Source: Neobacillus mesonae
GTDB taxonomy: Bacteria; Bacillota; Bacilli; Bacillales; Cytobacillaceae
Reading direction: 5' to 3'
Assembly: GCF_001636315.1 (NCBI RefSeq)
Contig: NZ_KV440949.1
Span: 584,203-648,202 of the forward strand
Length of the DNA stretch: 64,000 bases
Below the pieces are notes generated by a model that did no database searches, was not told where the DNA came from, and saw only the letters and a list, made by a program, of their open reading frames with translations. Of the stretch, positions 37,089 through 46,079 are shown piece by piece; position 1 is the stretch's first letter; each line of letters opens with the position of its first letter. The position numbers were made by a program, and so were the translations under genes.

Positions 37089-37542
37089 ATTTTTTTTCGT
37101 GATAAAGATTGATATCATAGTGTTTTTTCATCACTTCAAAGATTAGATGACGATTCTTCCATTCCTCTTCCCGTTTCCATAAGTCCTTGCTGCGGTCGAC
37201 GATTTCGCACCTTAACTCTTGGTATTCCTTTTCTTTTTTATCTTTCTGCTGCCGGAGGACATTCATCGTCCCATAGCTAATCAACGTCATCGCTAATAAA
37301 AACATATTTACCGTATTGTTTAACGAAGCTGAAAACATAGCAAAAAAAGAATAGGAATAGTGCTGCGCAATGTTAAAATAAAAATAACAAAAGAACAAGA
37401 ATGCCATACCTAGTGTTCCATAGATTGCAAAAAAATGACGTTTTTCAGCAATGTCAAATTTCTCTTTTCTTTTTCTTAGGTTTTCTAACATCTGCTTTGT
37501 TGCAGGGTCCGTGTTTTCTAACAACTGAATTGGAGCATCCAT
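37087..37542 (-). CDS. ypbF: Membrane protein YpbF (DUF2663)
   Basis: This 151-residue protein has two membrane segments (about residues 40-60 and 70-95) between polar ends. The C-terminal part is a charged, possibly coiled-coil region (RQQKDKKEKEYQELRCEIVD). Position and topology match YpbF of bacilli, of unknown function. I chose the ATG at 37542 with GGAGGGGGA upstream; an upstream reading to 37572 begins inside that region. Confidence 0.82.
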   Translation of the reverse strand: MDAPIQLLENTDPATKQMLENLRKRKEKFDIAEKRHFFAIYGTLGMAFLFFCYFYFNIAQHYSYSFFAMFSASLNNTVNMFLLAMTLISYGTMNVLRQQKDKKEKEYQELRCEIVDRSKDLWKREEEWKNRHLIFEVMKKHYDINLYHEKK

Positions 37543-37610
37543 TGTTCCCCCTCCATTCTCCCTATTAAACATATGAACTTGTCCCTCAAATTATGTTTTT
37601 CCAACAAAAA

Positions 37611-37634
37611 AACCGGCCAAAAAAATGGTCGGTT
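37611..37634 (-). terminator. Terminator after ypbE
   Basis: AACCGACCA and TGGCCGGTT (one G-T pair) form a 9-bp stem with a 6-base loop, followed on the minus strand by TTTTTTTG. It overlaps the ypbE stop. Confidence 0.8.
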
Positions 37635-38349
37635 AATTATTTACGGGAATTTTCAATACCTGTCCGGCATTTACCTGGTCACTGCTCATATGATTAGCTT
37701 CCTTGATTGTTGCCATTCCTTTTGGAGAATGGTAGTATGTCATCGCAATACGATAAAGCGTTTCTTTCGGCTGTACCTTATGATAAATGATTCTTGTTTC
37801 CTTTTTTGGAACGGCTTGCTGCTTTGTTGTGTCTGACTCTGCCCGTTTGGTTATATTCTTTTCTGGTTCATTGACTATGGAAGCTGGCTTTTGACTGGCA
37901 GGACTGACTTCATTCATTCTGGTAGTCCCCTCTACTTTTTGCTGCTCTTGTTTAACCGCCTTATCATCAGACTTCTCGAGATCATCTTTTTCTTGAACGT
38001 CCGGTTCATCAGGTTGTTCTTCTTGATTTATTTCATCCTCGTCACCCGAGTGGTCGAGATTGATTGTTTCATAACCAACAGGACTGACATTTGTCTTTTC
38101 TACATGATTCATTTTTTTACCATCAAGATAAGAAATCGCACTAAAAATAATCACAGGAAGTAAGACAAAAAATAGCACCAACAGCCGAATAACCGGATAT
38201 TTAAGTTTCCATTTCATTTTCTTTTTCTTGCGGCGGTGGAGCTGCTCCCGAGGCGGCAGATGGTCATCAACTTTGGTAGTATCATTAATTTTTTGAATCC
38301 GCTGCTTTAATCGTTCGGCTTGTTCTCTATATGGTTCTTCACTATTCAT
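37633..38349 (-). CDS. ypbE: LysM-domain membrane protein YpbE
   Basis: This 238-residue protein has a cytoplasmic basic segment, one membrane span (about residues 45-65, PVIRLLVLFFVLLPVIIFSA) and a long acidic, disordered linker. A C-terminal LysM domain (about 190-237, YHKVQPKETLYRIAMTYY) follows and would bind peptidoglycan outside the membrane. I chose the ATG at 38349, where the MNSEEPYREQAERL helix begins. It follows ypbD by 25 bases. Confidence 0.86.
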   Translation of the reverse strand: MNSEEPYREQAERLKQRIQKINDTTKVDDHLPPREQLHRRKKKKMKWKLKYPVIRLLVLFFVLLPVIIFSAISYLDGKKMNHVEKTNVSPVGYETINLDHSGDEDEINQEEQPDEPDVQEKDDLEKSDDKAVKQEQQKVEGTTRMNEVSPASQKPASIVNEPEKNITKRAESDTTKQQAVPKKETRIIYHKVQPKETLYRIAMTYYHSPKGMATIKEANHMSSDQVNAGQVLKIPVNN

Positions 38350-38374
38350 AATGACAGCCCCCTCCTCGTTTATC

Positions 38375-38965
38375 CTATTCATCTTCCATTTTCGGTGAAC
38401 GTGTATATTTTATATATATACCTAAACAAAAATCTATGACAAAATGCATCATAATGGTCACTGCAAAATTTCCAGTCCATTCGTAAATCAAACCGATCAA
38501 AAAACTGAGTAACACAATATTTACAAATAAATACAAATTAAAAAGATAACGATAATGAATAATAGCAAAAATGATACTTGCCAGCATTAACCCTGCCGAT
38601 GTTTGTATGATCCCGCGAAATAATAATTCCTCGCTAAAAGCGACAACTGCAGCAATGAAAATAATATGAAAAGAATTCCGTTTTTTAAAAATCCTTTCAT
38701 TTAAACCGCCATCATTATAAAAATGCCGCGGAAGCCATTTCATCATGACAATATCAAAAATGACCACAGCAATTCCTGCCGTAAAACCTACCTTTAGAAT
38801 ATTAGGGTCATTTAAGCGAAAATGATCTAAAAAAGAAAACTCATCAAATAAGATCCATCCAAGAAACAACGAAATAGCAAGGATGATTGCTTGGGTTAAA
38901 TATAAATGATAAAGCAATTCTTTATCTGATAAACTGGAAATGATTTCGTTATATTTATTTTTCAT
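38375..38965 (-). CDS. ypbD: CPBP-family intramembrane protease YpbD
   Basis: This 196-residue integral membrane protein has about five or six spans. The Abi/CPBP catalytic motifs are visible: EELLFRG (about residues 106-112), then FAIIHYRYLFN and MMHFVIDF. The substrate is not known. Its ATG overlaps the recS stop by four bases (ATGA), so both are made from one transcript together with ypbB, ypbE and perhaps ypbF. Confidence 0.87.
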   Translation of the reverse strand: MKNKYNEIISSLSDKELLYHLYLTQAIILAISLFLGWILFDEFSFLDHFRLNDPNILKVGFTAGIAVVIFDIVMMKWLPRHFYNDGGLNERIFKKRNSFHIIFIAAVVAFSEELLFRGIIQTSAGLMLASIIFAIIHYRYLFNLYLFVNIVLLSFLIGLIYEWTGNFAVTIMMHFVIDFCLGIYIKYTRSPKMEDE

Positions 38966-40467
38966 TTACTCATCTCGCTATTGAATAATAGTTTCCGCAG
39001 ATATTCGATCCATGTACCGTCACCTGCATCAAGCAGCTGGTGAGCATTAGCCGAGTGAAAATGAGTTAAATCCAAGCCGCATCGATCACAGCATAGGTTA
39101 ACATCTGTTGCTAAACGGTCATCAAAATATTCCATAATATATTTACGTCTGCAGTTTTTTACTTCAACCCACTGCTTCATTTGAAAAATATGATTTCTTT
39201 TTGCTTGTAATCTTTTTTTCGTAAAACCTTTAACGAATTCTTTTAACTGCAAACTGCTTATCTCTTGGTTAGAACGATTAACCAATTCCTCGATAATCCT
39301 ACCTTGTACCTCATTGAAACCACCAAGCTCTTTTAATGTTTCAGACAGCACAAATGCTCCGTCAGATGTCATCTGGTTGAAATCAGGCCTGGAAAACAAC
39401 CAATCAATTTGCTGCTCTGAAGGCAATTCCGCTTCGGCCAATTGGATAGGCAGCTGTTCGTCTCCCGGTGAATATAATAAGATTGCAATGCTTGGGGCGC
39501 CATCACGCCCCGCTCTGCCAATCTCCTGTAAATAGGATTCCATTTGCATCGGCATGTGATAGTGGATAACAAATCGGATATTGCCTTTATTAACTCCCAT
39601 ACCAAATGCACTCGTTGCACAAATGATATCGAGCTGATTATGAATAAATTGCTGTTGAATCAATATTCTTGTATCTTGTTCTAAACCACCGTGATAAACA
39701 CTTGAGCGAAAGTTCAGCTCATTTGCAAGAAGATCTGCCATGTGCTCTGCAGCCTTCTTACTTGAAAAATAAATGATACCTGGCTTTTGCAGTTCGTTAA
39801 CAAGGGCAAGGATCCGTTTTTCTTTATCACGATAATCTGCAATCTCTTCTACGTAAAACGCGATATTGGGTCGGTCTATCGTTGATTCTACTTTTGTCAC
39901 CTTTGTCAGTCCAAGCGATTGAATAATATCTTGACGCACCTTAACGGTTGCTGTTGCCGTCAAGGCAAGTGTCAAAGGGCTCCCGAGCAGCTTTCGAATC
40001 TCCCCCAATTTGGAATAGTCCGGGCGAAAGTCATAACCCCATTGGGAAATACAATGGGCTTCATCAACGACAAATAAAGAAAGGGATAAGCCTTGAAGTC
40101 TTTTTATAATATAAGGAACACGCAGCATTTCTGGTGAAATAAAAATAAATTTATATTTATTTAATACCCTTAGCACCTCTTCTTTTTCTTGATGGCTAAG
40201 AAATGAATTCAGGGCAACGACCCGCTTTTCTCCCAGCCGTTTCATTTGCTCCACTTGATCCTGCATAAGCGAAAGAAGCGGTGAGATAATTAATATTTGC
40301 CCCTCAAAGATATATCCTGGCAGCTGGTAGCATAATGATTTCCCCGTTCCCGTGGGCAGCATGGCTAATGTATGCTCTCCATTTATAATTGCCGAAATGA
40401 CTTCCTTTTGTCCTGTCTTAAAAGTCGAATATCCGAAATATTTTTTTAATAATTTCTCTAATTCCAT
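38962..40467 (-). CDS. recS: RecQ-family DNA helicase RecS
   Basis: This is an ATP-dependent 3'-5' DNA helicase of the short RecQ class. Motif I MLPTGTGKSLCYQLPG (about residues 35-50), motif II VVDEAHCISQWGYDFR (about 134-149) and motif VI QEIGRAGRDGAPS are present, and a C-terminal zinc-binding cysteine group (NCRRKY, VNLCCDRCGLD) is visible. At 501 residues it lacks an HRDC domain, unlike RecQ proper. It follows ypbB by three bases. Confidence 0.93.
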   Translation of the reverse strand: MELEKLLKKYFGYSTFKTGQKEVISAIINGEHTLAMLPTGTGKSLCYQLPGYIFEGQILIISPLLSLMQDQVEQMKRLGEKRVVALNSFLSHQEKEEVLRVLNKYKFIFISPEMLRVPYIIKRLQGLSLSLFVVDEAHCISQWGYDFRPDYSKLGEIRKLLGSPLTLALTATATVKVRQDIIQSLGLTKVTKVESTIDRPNIAFYVEEIADYRDKEKRILALVNELQKPGIIYFSSKKAAEHMADLLANELNFRSSVYHGGLEQDTRILIQQQFIHNQLDIICATSAFGMGVNKGNIRFVIHYHMPMQMESYLQEIGRAGRDGAPSIAILLYSPGDEQLPIQLAEAELPSEQQIDWLFSRPDFNQMTSDGAFVLSETLKELGGFNEVQGRIIEELVNRSNQEISSLQLKEFVKGFTKKRLQAKRNHIFQMKQWVEVKNCRRKYIMEYFDDRLATDVNLCCDRCGLDLTHFHSANAHQLLDAGDGTWIEYLRKLLFNSEMSK

Positions 40468-40470
40468 TGT

Positions 40471-41505
40471 TTAACCACCATACTTTGCCAGAACAAGCCT
40501 GATTTGAAAATAACTTGCCTGCCTCACATGCTCTTTTATCAGCTTCAATTGTTTAGATGCTATACGTTTGGAAATCGTTATAATTTCTTCTTGTAATGTT
40601 TGGTCAACATAAGAATCAATTGGAAATTCGTTAAAATGTAAGGCAATCTCAACAAGATGGTCTTCAATCGTACTTAATTTTAACCGGCGTATATGGGCAA
40701 TTGTTTCAATGGAATGACCTTGAGATAATAGCTGCCACGTTTTTTTAGAGGACTGAGTTAGCTCATTCTGCTGTATCAATCCATTATAAAGATGCACAAG
40801 TAATGCAAATCGTTTAGGTTCCTGACCTACCTTACGAATCATGTAATGAATAATATTGATGAATTGCAGGTGATAATCATAAAAATCCATTGAGAATTTT
40901 TGCGCTGCCTGCATTGGGGTTAATCCAATTTGTTGATATCCTGATAAGCGGAATATCAATATAGAAGGGTCAATTTCTTGATTTTGCCTGAAACATTCAA
41001 TTAGCTCCGCATAAATCTTAGCGCCGATTTCCTTTTTCGAGACCTTTATTTGTATAAGAACGGATTTCAACCATATATGGATATCTTTATTTTTTTGGAT
41101 CGGTATGTAGTTTGTTTCTTGATATTCAAGGTTTGATACTACCTGAATTAACAAAGAAAGTCTTCTCCAAAACTTTTCCGATACCTGATGATATTCCCAG
41201 CCGTTTAATTCCCGTGGGATTGGAATATTATTTAAATGTGCCTCTCCCATAGAAGTCAGCAGAAACTGCTGCTCACCGCAATTGTATATAAGCTTTTGAG
41301 CTTGAAGTGTTTCAATCATTTGGTCAAAAGCATCCCGTGTCAAAAAATCAAAAATTCCGAAAAACTTTTTCAAACTAAATAAATGGGCATCCTGTATTGT
41401 CTGAGAAGATTTTTTCCCTTTTAGCAGGTGATAAATAGAATAAATAGTTCTTTCGCTTTTCAACTGCTTTAAGCAATAAAGAATTATGGCATTACCTTGC
41501 GCCAT
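40471..41505 (-). CDS. ypbB: YpbB, helix-turn-helix protein coupled to RecS
   Basis: This 344-residue soluble, mostly helical protein has a helix-turn-helix at its C-terminal end (about residues 255-290, around HSIETIAHIRRLKLSTIEDHL), like the domain found at RecQ C-termini. The N-terminal part has no recognised catalytic motif. The tight link to recS, three bases away, suggests that it supplies the DNA-binding module that RecS lacks. That is inference. Confidence 0.85.
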   Translation of the reverse strand: MAQGNAIILYCLKQLKSERTIYSIYHLLKGKKSSQTIQDAHLFSLKKFFGIFDFLTRDAFDQMIETLQAQKLIYNCGEQQFLLTSMGEAHLNNIPIPRELNGWEYHQVSEKFWRRLSLLIQVVSNLEYQETNYIPIQKNKDIHIWLKSVLIQIKVSKKEIGAKIYAELIECFRQNQEIDPSILIFRLSGYQQIGLTPMQAAQKFSMDFYDYHLQFINIIHYMIRKVGQEPKRFALLVHLYNGLIQQNELTQSSKKTWQLLSQGHSIETIAHIRRLKLSTIEDHLVEIALHFNEFPIDSYVDQTLQEEIITISKRIASKQLKLIKEHVRQASYFQIRLVLAKYGG

Positions 41506-41648
41506 TTCAAATCACCACATTTTTAATCGTTTCGACATTTTCCGTCTAAAACCTTTATATATTTTAACATGAAATGAGGAATCTTGTTGCTCAAAAATAA
41601 GGAAGTTACGAAAAAATACAAACCCAAGCGTTAATAATTATTTTTCTA

Positions 41649-41677
41649 TTGAAAAGTTATCGATACAGTTTTACAAT
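41649..41677 (+). promoter_or_regulatory. Sigma-A promoter of fer
   Basis: TTGAAA and TACAAT are separated by exactly 17 bases, about 85 bases before the fer ATG. Confidence 0.6.
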
Positions 41678-41728
41678 AGAGGGGAGAAAAGCGTTTACGA
41701 GCTTTTTAAGCAGGTAAACAGATTATAA

Positions 41729-42010
<282 letters not shown>

Positions 42011-42040
42011 TATTTAGCTTGTAGATATTTTAAGCTGCTG

Positions 42041-42062
42041 CCCTCGCCCTTTAAAGCGAGGG
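42041..42062 (+). terminator. Terminator after fer
   Basis: CCCTCGC and GCGAGGG form a 7-bp stem with an 8-base loop, followed by TTTTTATAT. Confidence 0.85.
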
Positions 42063-42094
42063 TTTTTATATGTCCTTTTTTCACTACAATTAAA

Positions 42095-42120
42095 AAGCAG
42101 CCACTTTGCAATGGCTGCTT
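42095..42120 (-). terminator. Terminator after ribU
   Basis: AAGCAGCCA and TGGCTGCTT form a 9-bp stem, followed on the minus strand by TTTAATTG. Confidence 0.75.
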
Positions 42121-42129
42121 TTATTATTA

Positions 42130-42705
42130 TTAAACATGTTTGACAACAGATAATTTATTAATCCAATTCTGCATCCGGATGAATAACAACATAAAGAGGA
42201 TTGAAATCATAATTCCCTTAATAATATTAAAAGGCAGTATTCCAGCTACAACATAAGAGCGTAAATCTGGAAAACCCATTAAAGCCGTATAGGCCGGTAA
42301 AATGAAATAGTAGTTTAAAATACTCATTAATATGGACATTGTAGCCGTTCCAGTGATTAAACCTATTGTCATCCCTTTTTTCGTATTAAGCTTGTTATAA
42401 ACATAATAAGTAGGCAATATAAACAAAACTCCTGCAAGGAAATTAGCAATATGTCCTACTGGAACTCCTGTTGGACTGCCAGTCATGACAAAATCAAGAA
42501 AATTTTTGAAAAACTCAACTAATATCCCAGCAATTGGCCCAAATATTAAAGCAGCAATCAGTGCCGGTACATCACTAAAATCCACTAATAAGAAACTTTG
42601 AAATGGCGGCATCGGGAAATTTAAAAGCATTAATAAATAGGCGATACTGCTGAGCATTCCGATTGATACCATTACCCTGATCTTTGTGTTCCCCATCTTT
42701 TTCAT
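42130..42705 (-). CDS. ribU: Riboflavin transporter, ECF S component
   Basis: This is the substrate-binding membrane subunit that takes up riboflavin with the shared ECF energising module. The 191 residues form about six spans, with the conserved opening RVMVSIGMLSSIAYLLMLLN followed by FPMPPF. It is directly preceded by an FMN riboswitch, which confirms the assignment. In B. subtilis the gene was first called ypaA, and fmnP is another name. It also lies next to fer there. Confidence 0.95.
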   Translation of the reverse strand: MKKMGNTKIRVMVSIGMLSSIAYLLMLLNFPMPPFQSFLLVDFSDVPALIAALIFGPIAGILVEFFKNFLDFVMTGSPTGVPVGHIANFLAGVLFILPTYYVYNKLNTKKGMTIGLITGTATMSILMSILNYYFILPAYTALMGFPDLRSYVVAGILPFNIIKGIMISILFMLLFIRMQNWINKLSVVKHV

Positions 42706-42777
42706 CTTCCTCTCTCCTTTTTTGATCCATCATGTTAGGAAGAGAGGTTCAGCATTCAGACGCACAAAATAAAATAT

Positions 42778-42800
42778 CCCTCAAGATGCATACTTGAGGG
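42778..42800 (-). terminator. Riboswitch-controlled terminator of ribU
   Basis: CCCTCAAG and CTTGAGGG form a perfect 8-bp stem, followed on the minus strand by ATATTTTATTTT. It lies between the FMN aptamer and ribU and is the likely expression platform. Confidence 0.8.
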
Positions 42801-42862
42801 AGAAATTTAAGGCACGCTTAATAAACGTCCAATCAATAAAATTTTTTGAACGTCCGCAGAAC

Positions 42863-42992
42863 CTCCATCTTCTCCCATCCAGACTATACTGTCGGCTTTG
42901 GAATCTCACCAAATCCTGCCTTTAAAAAGGCTCGCGGGCTTAAGAGTACCTCTAATACCGCCGATCGGGAATTTCACCCTGCCCCGAAGATA
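42863..42992 (-). ncRNA. FMN riboswitch (RFN element)
   Basis: The minus strand carries the conserved RFN boxes in order: CTTCGGGGCAGGGTGAAATT, CCGATCGGCGGTA, GCCCGCGAGCC, GATTTGGTGAGATTCC, then GCCGACAGTATAGTCTGGAT and GGGAGAAGATGGAGG. Together with the terminator at 42778-42800, it should switch ribU off when FMN is plentiful. The aptamer is nearly textbook and complete. Confidence 0.95.
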
Positions 42993-43095
42993 GATCGATA
43001 TGAAATTACAACCTTATTATACTGAAAAAACCCACTTTTGTTAAGCAAAAGTCATCAATACGTTTCAGTTTCTTTCTAATTATAGGGACAAAGAA

Positions 43096-43125
43096 AAATC
43101 CGCAGACTATTAGGTCTGCGGATTT
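43096..43125 (-). terminator. Terminator after the M23 peptidase gene
   Basis: AAATCCGCAGAC and GTCTGCGGATTT form a perfect 12-bp stem, followed on the minus strand by TTCTTTGT. Confidence 0.82.
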
Positions 43126-43131
43126 GAACTC

Positions 43132-43878
43132 CTACTTCATAATTAACACTTGATTTGGCTTGATTAAGTCCGAAGTTAAACCATTTATCTCTTTAATTCT
43201 GGCAACAGTCGAATTCTTCTTTATCGCAATTGAATATAATGTATCGCCTGATTGGACAATATATTTACTGGCTTTTACCTGTTTTACTGCATTATTTTCT
43301 GCCCTTTCACGTACCGGTGAGCTTACCATAATAACTCCATTACTGGCTACCCCGCCGCGGACAAATTCTCCAACTTCGGTATTGCCTAATAATTTTTCAG
43401 GATCTATGGCGTACTTCTTATCATATCTCCACTCCATTTGGTGTGACTCAAAATGCAGATGTGTACCGGTAGCTTGTCCAGTTTGACCCATCTTGCCAAT
43501 CACTTGGCCTTGGTTAATCTTTTGCCCTTCTTTTACGAAGCGTTTGTTTAAATGGGCATATACTGTTACGTAATTTTTTGGATGCTTAATAAATATTACA
43601 TGTCCATATGTATCGGAGAAATAGGATTTCTCCACAATCCCATCCTCCACAGAAAGAATAGGGGTATCCATGTTACCAGCAATATCAATTCCTTTATGTT
43701 TTCCCATTCTTGTTCCAAATGTATCCGAAACAACACCATCAGCGGGCCATATCCAATGAGTATGACCCGTTGAATCAGGTAAATCGGCTGCTTGCGAGTG
43801 TTTCCCGCCTAAAAATAACAGACTTACACAAAGCGCCATAATAATGGCAATTAGAAATCTCCTTATGTAATCACGCAT
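43132..43878 (-). CDS. M23 endopeptidase with C-terminal LysM
   Basis: This is a secreted or membrane-anchored peptidoglycan endopeptidase. Residues 1-30 form a signal peptide or anchor. The M23 domain (about 45-160) has both zinc sites, HKGIDIAG and THLHFE, so it is likely active. A LysM domain closes the protein (about 203-248, YIVQSGDTLYSIAIKK). Domain order M23-LysM is the reverse of many family members. It stands alone between the FMN riboswitch and a repeat element, where B. subtilis has other genes; the substrate bond is unknown. Confidence 0.88.
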   Translation of the reverse strand: MRDYIRRFLIAIIMALCVSLLFLGGKHSQAADLPDSTGHTHWIWPADGVVSDTFGTRMGKHKGIDIAGNMDTPILSVEDGIVEKSYFSDTYGHVIFIKHPKNYVTVYAHLNKRFVKEGQKINQGQVIGKMGQTGQATGTHLHFESHQMEWRYDKKYAIDPEKLLGNTEVGEFVRGGVASNGVIMVSSPVRERAENNAVKQVKASKYIVQSGDTLYSIAIKKNSTVARIKEINGLTSDLIKPNQVLIMK

Positions 43879-44020
43879 TTTCTTTCCAATTTCCTCCTTA
43901 AAATCATTACTCTCCTCCTCACGATATGTTCAATAATTCTTATTTAGAACATTACACAGAGGCGGACAGAACATATTTGTTATAATTTGGAGACAACAGC
44001 TATTTTATACAAAAAAAAAC

Positions 44021-44145
44021 AAGAAAAGCGTAAGCGCCTGGGTCAGCCCCGACAAGTACAATAGAGGCCGGTCGAAAGGTTCTTTTTAACCTTTTGGACG
44101 GATTGACTGTGATCGCGAGGGGCTAGGCGCTGAATCTAGTCAGCC
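44021..44145. repeat. Interspersed structured repeat, second type
   Basis: This element of about 125 bases has complementary boxes near its ends (GCGCC with GGCGC; CAGCCCC with GGGGCT) and an inner hairpin AAAGGTTCTTTTTAACCTTT. It is unrelated to the 28352 repeat. I recall very similar elements, with the GCGCC-CAGCCCCGACA opening, in many Bacillaceae genomes; copy number here is one in 64 kb. Confidence 0.65.
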
Positions 44146-44152
44146 AAAAAGA

Positions 44153-44175
44153 AAATCAACCAAAATGGTTGATTT
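44153..44175 (-). terminator. Terminator after sigX-rsiX
   Basis: AAATCAACC and GGTTGATTT form a 9-bp stem with a 5-base loop, followed on the minus strand by TCTTTTTGG. Confidence 0.8.
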
Positions 44176-44182
44176 AAAAACT

Positions 44183-45346
44183 TTATTCTACATTACGCAG
44201 GTTCGGTGCAATTGGTACCTTGTTTTCTTTAGAAAGATCAAATGGCCCAATATTTTTTATAGGAGCATTGTTAACCATCACTTTTTCTATACCGAATTCT
44301 TTAGCGGTTAATAATAATGCCTCATAGGAAAACAATGTAAGCTGGTCATTCTTTAATTGGGCATTTTCTTCCACAGATACATGTAACGTATTTTTTTGAA
44401 TTGTCATATCCTTATCACGCAGTTCAAGATGCATGGATTTTTTGAGCCCATAAGTTTGATCATCTTTTTTCATGGCTGCGATTGCATCCTTAATCGTTTT
44501 AAACGAATCATTCGTTGGTACAAGATATGGCACTTCATGTTGATCAGGGTAATAAAATAAATAACCATGGTTTTTTTCTGGTTGAATATTCAGCTCATAT
44601 TTAATTCCGGTATTACCAAATTCAATTCCCGGTTTCCCATTTGTGAACAATTTAACCTTTTTCACATTGCTATTGGATGCTATATCTTTTTTAATAATAT
44701 CAAGAAATTGCTCATTACTAGCCCCTTGACCGTACTGATGGTCTTCCGAAACATTTACTTCAAGAATTTGCTTCTGTTCATCATATTTGAATTCCCCGTT
44801 AATGGGATAGTACTCACTTAAGCCCCATGCGTCTTCCTTCAACTGTGACATGTGCTCATTAAATAAATCCAGCCATGATTTATTTTGCGGTTCTTTAACG
44901 ATTGTTGATACAGGAATTAAGTTCTGGATTTGCGAGTCTGGAATCCAGTAGGTAATTACTTTGCCGTTTCCGATTTCATCTTCATAAACGGCGGTTTTCA
45001 GCGGACCTTCACTCATTCGATCAAAATTCTCTGTTCGCGATAATGATTTATCCTTTGCTGAAGAATCCTCTTTTTTCATGGTAATATGCTGTTCAGCCGT
45101 TTTTTTCTCACTGGACTGATCTAAAGAGTAATTTGGCGTTGGTCCGTCCAGTAATTTGGTCCCAAGTATAATAATAAGAAATAATGCCGCAGCCGCCGCG
45201 ATACTTGGCACTACCCACGGAAACGATTTCCGCTTTTTAAAGGAAAGATTTTGGTAAATGTCACGAGGATCGCGATGATCTTGTATCTTTGGCATTTGCC
45301 TTAATAATTCCTCAATTTCTCTATCGCTCCACTCTGACTTTTTCAC
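44183..45346 (-). CDS. rsiX: Anti-sigma factor RsiX
   Basis: This is the membrane anti-sigma factor that holds SigX inactive. The cytoplasmic N-terminus (about 1-45, WSDREIEELLRQMPKIQDHR) is followed by one membrane segment (about 46-65, WVVPSIAAAAALFLIIIL) and a long extracytoplasmic domain with two GerMN-like halves. At 387 residues it is of usual length. It starts with a GTG preceded by AAGGAGGG and overlaps the end of sigX by 26 bases, so the two are translationally coupled. Confidence 0.93.
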   Translation of the reverse strand: MKKSEWSDREIEELLRQMPKIQDHRDPRDIYQNLSFKKRKSFPWVVPSIAAAAALFLIIILGTKLLDGPTPNYSLDQSSEKKTAEQHITMKKEDSSAKDKSLSRTENFDRMSEGPLKTAVYEDEIGNGKVITYWIPDSQIQNLIPVSTIVKEPQNKSWLDLFNEHMSQLKEDAWGLSEYYPINGEFKYDEQKQILEVNVSEDHQYGQGASNEQFLDIIKKDIASNSNVKKVKLFTNGKPGIEFGNTGIKYELNIQPEKNHGYLFYYPDQHEVPYLVPTNDSFKTIKDAIAAMKKDDQTYGLKKSMHLELRDKDMTIQKNTLHVSVEENAQLKNDQLTLFSYEALLLTAKEFGIEKVMVNNAPIKNIGPFDLSKENKVPIAPNLRNVE

Positions 45347-45875
45347 TGGTTACTCCCTCCTTTGCATACAAGGTTTCCATATGTTTCTTAATCTGCTTTA
45401 ACGAGCGATGCTGCGTTGTTTTCACCTTACTTTCCGTCCACCCCAACGCCTGCGCAGTTTCGGTGATGGATAAATCTTGTAAAAAACGCAAAATAATAAC
45501 CGCCCTTTGATCGACCGTACAATACTCTAAACATTTATATACCCATTGAATTTCTTCCCTTTGAACAGTAATTTCCTCCGGTATAGGGTCATTATCTCTT
45601 ACCTGGCTTGTTGACCAATCGAATTTTTCCATCAGTTTGTCTTTCCAGCCTTTTTGTTTGCGGAAATAATCAATGGCGACATTCCGAGCGATTGAAAAAA
45701 GCCATGTTTTCTCACTGCTCTTTCCTTCAAACCGATTGTAGGACTTAAAAACTCTTATATAAACCTCTTGAACTAAATCCTCTGCCTGTTCCCTGTTTCT
45801 AACCATATAAAATAAAAATTGAAAAACATCTTGGTGGTATTTTTTATAAAGCTCTTCGAAAACGGAGTCCATCAT
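45321..45875 (-). CDS. sigX: ECF RNA polymerase sigma factor SigX
   Basis: This extracytoplasmic-function sigma factor controls cell-envelope modification genes in bacilli. Region 2 is visible in QAEDLVQEVYIRVFKSYNRF followed by SSEKTWLFSIARNVAIDYFR (about residues 31-75). Region 4 is a helix-turn-helix around LQDLSITETAQALGWTESKV (about 132-152). ATG codons at 45875 and 45872 are both possible. A promoter with the TGAAAC and CGAC boxes expected for ECF sigma factors lies just upstream, so it probably controls itself. Confidence 0.93.
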   Translation of the reverse strand: MMDSVFEELYKKYHQDVFQFLFYMVRNREQAEDLVQEVYIRVFKSYNRFEGKSSEKTWLFSIARNVAIDYFRKQKGWKDKLMEKFDWSTSQVRDNDPIPEEITVQREEIQWVYKCLEYCTVDQRAVIILRFLQDLSITETAQALGWTESKVKTTQHRSLKQIKKHMETLYAKEGVTSEKVRVER

Positions 45876-45899
45876 TTCCCCTCCCCGTTCATTATATTA

Positions 45900-45926
45900 G
45901 TCGTTATATATGTATTAAAGGTTTCA
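45900..45926 (-). promoter_or_regulatory. Autoregulatory ECF promoter of sigX-rsiX
   Basis: On the minus strand TGAAAC and CGAC are separated by 17 bases, the spacing and bases typical of ECF promoters. CGAC lies about 25 bases before the sigX ATG. This fits positive self-control. Confidence 0.7.
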
Positions 45927-45989
45927 TCTATTAAATATAGACTGTAATTCAAAAAAAAGGAAGGTGCTTTTTAGAAAAACAAAAAGAAA

Positions 45990-46037
45990 AAACATTTAAA
46001 AGAATCATCTTAAGATTAGATGATCTTTTAAATGTTT
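45990..46037 (-). terminator. Terminator after resDE
   Basis: AAACATTTAAAAGA with TCTTTTAAATGTTT and GATCATC with GATGATT arms form a stem of about 20 pairs with one bulge, followed on the minus strand by TTTCTTTTTG. Confidence 0.8.
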
Positions 46038-46079
46038 CCCGTGAATCAAGAACAATCGCCAAAAACCTTTTATATCTTC

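Larger units (their letters stand above)
43879..44182. other. Gene-free stretch holding a repeat and a terminator
   Basis: About 300 bases without a gene. The right part holds the M23 gene's upstream region on the minus strand; then come an interspersed repeat (44021-44145) and the rsiX terminator (44153-44175). Confidence 0.6.
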
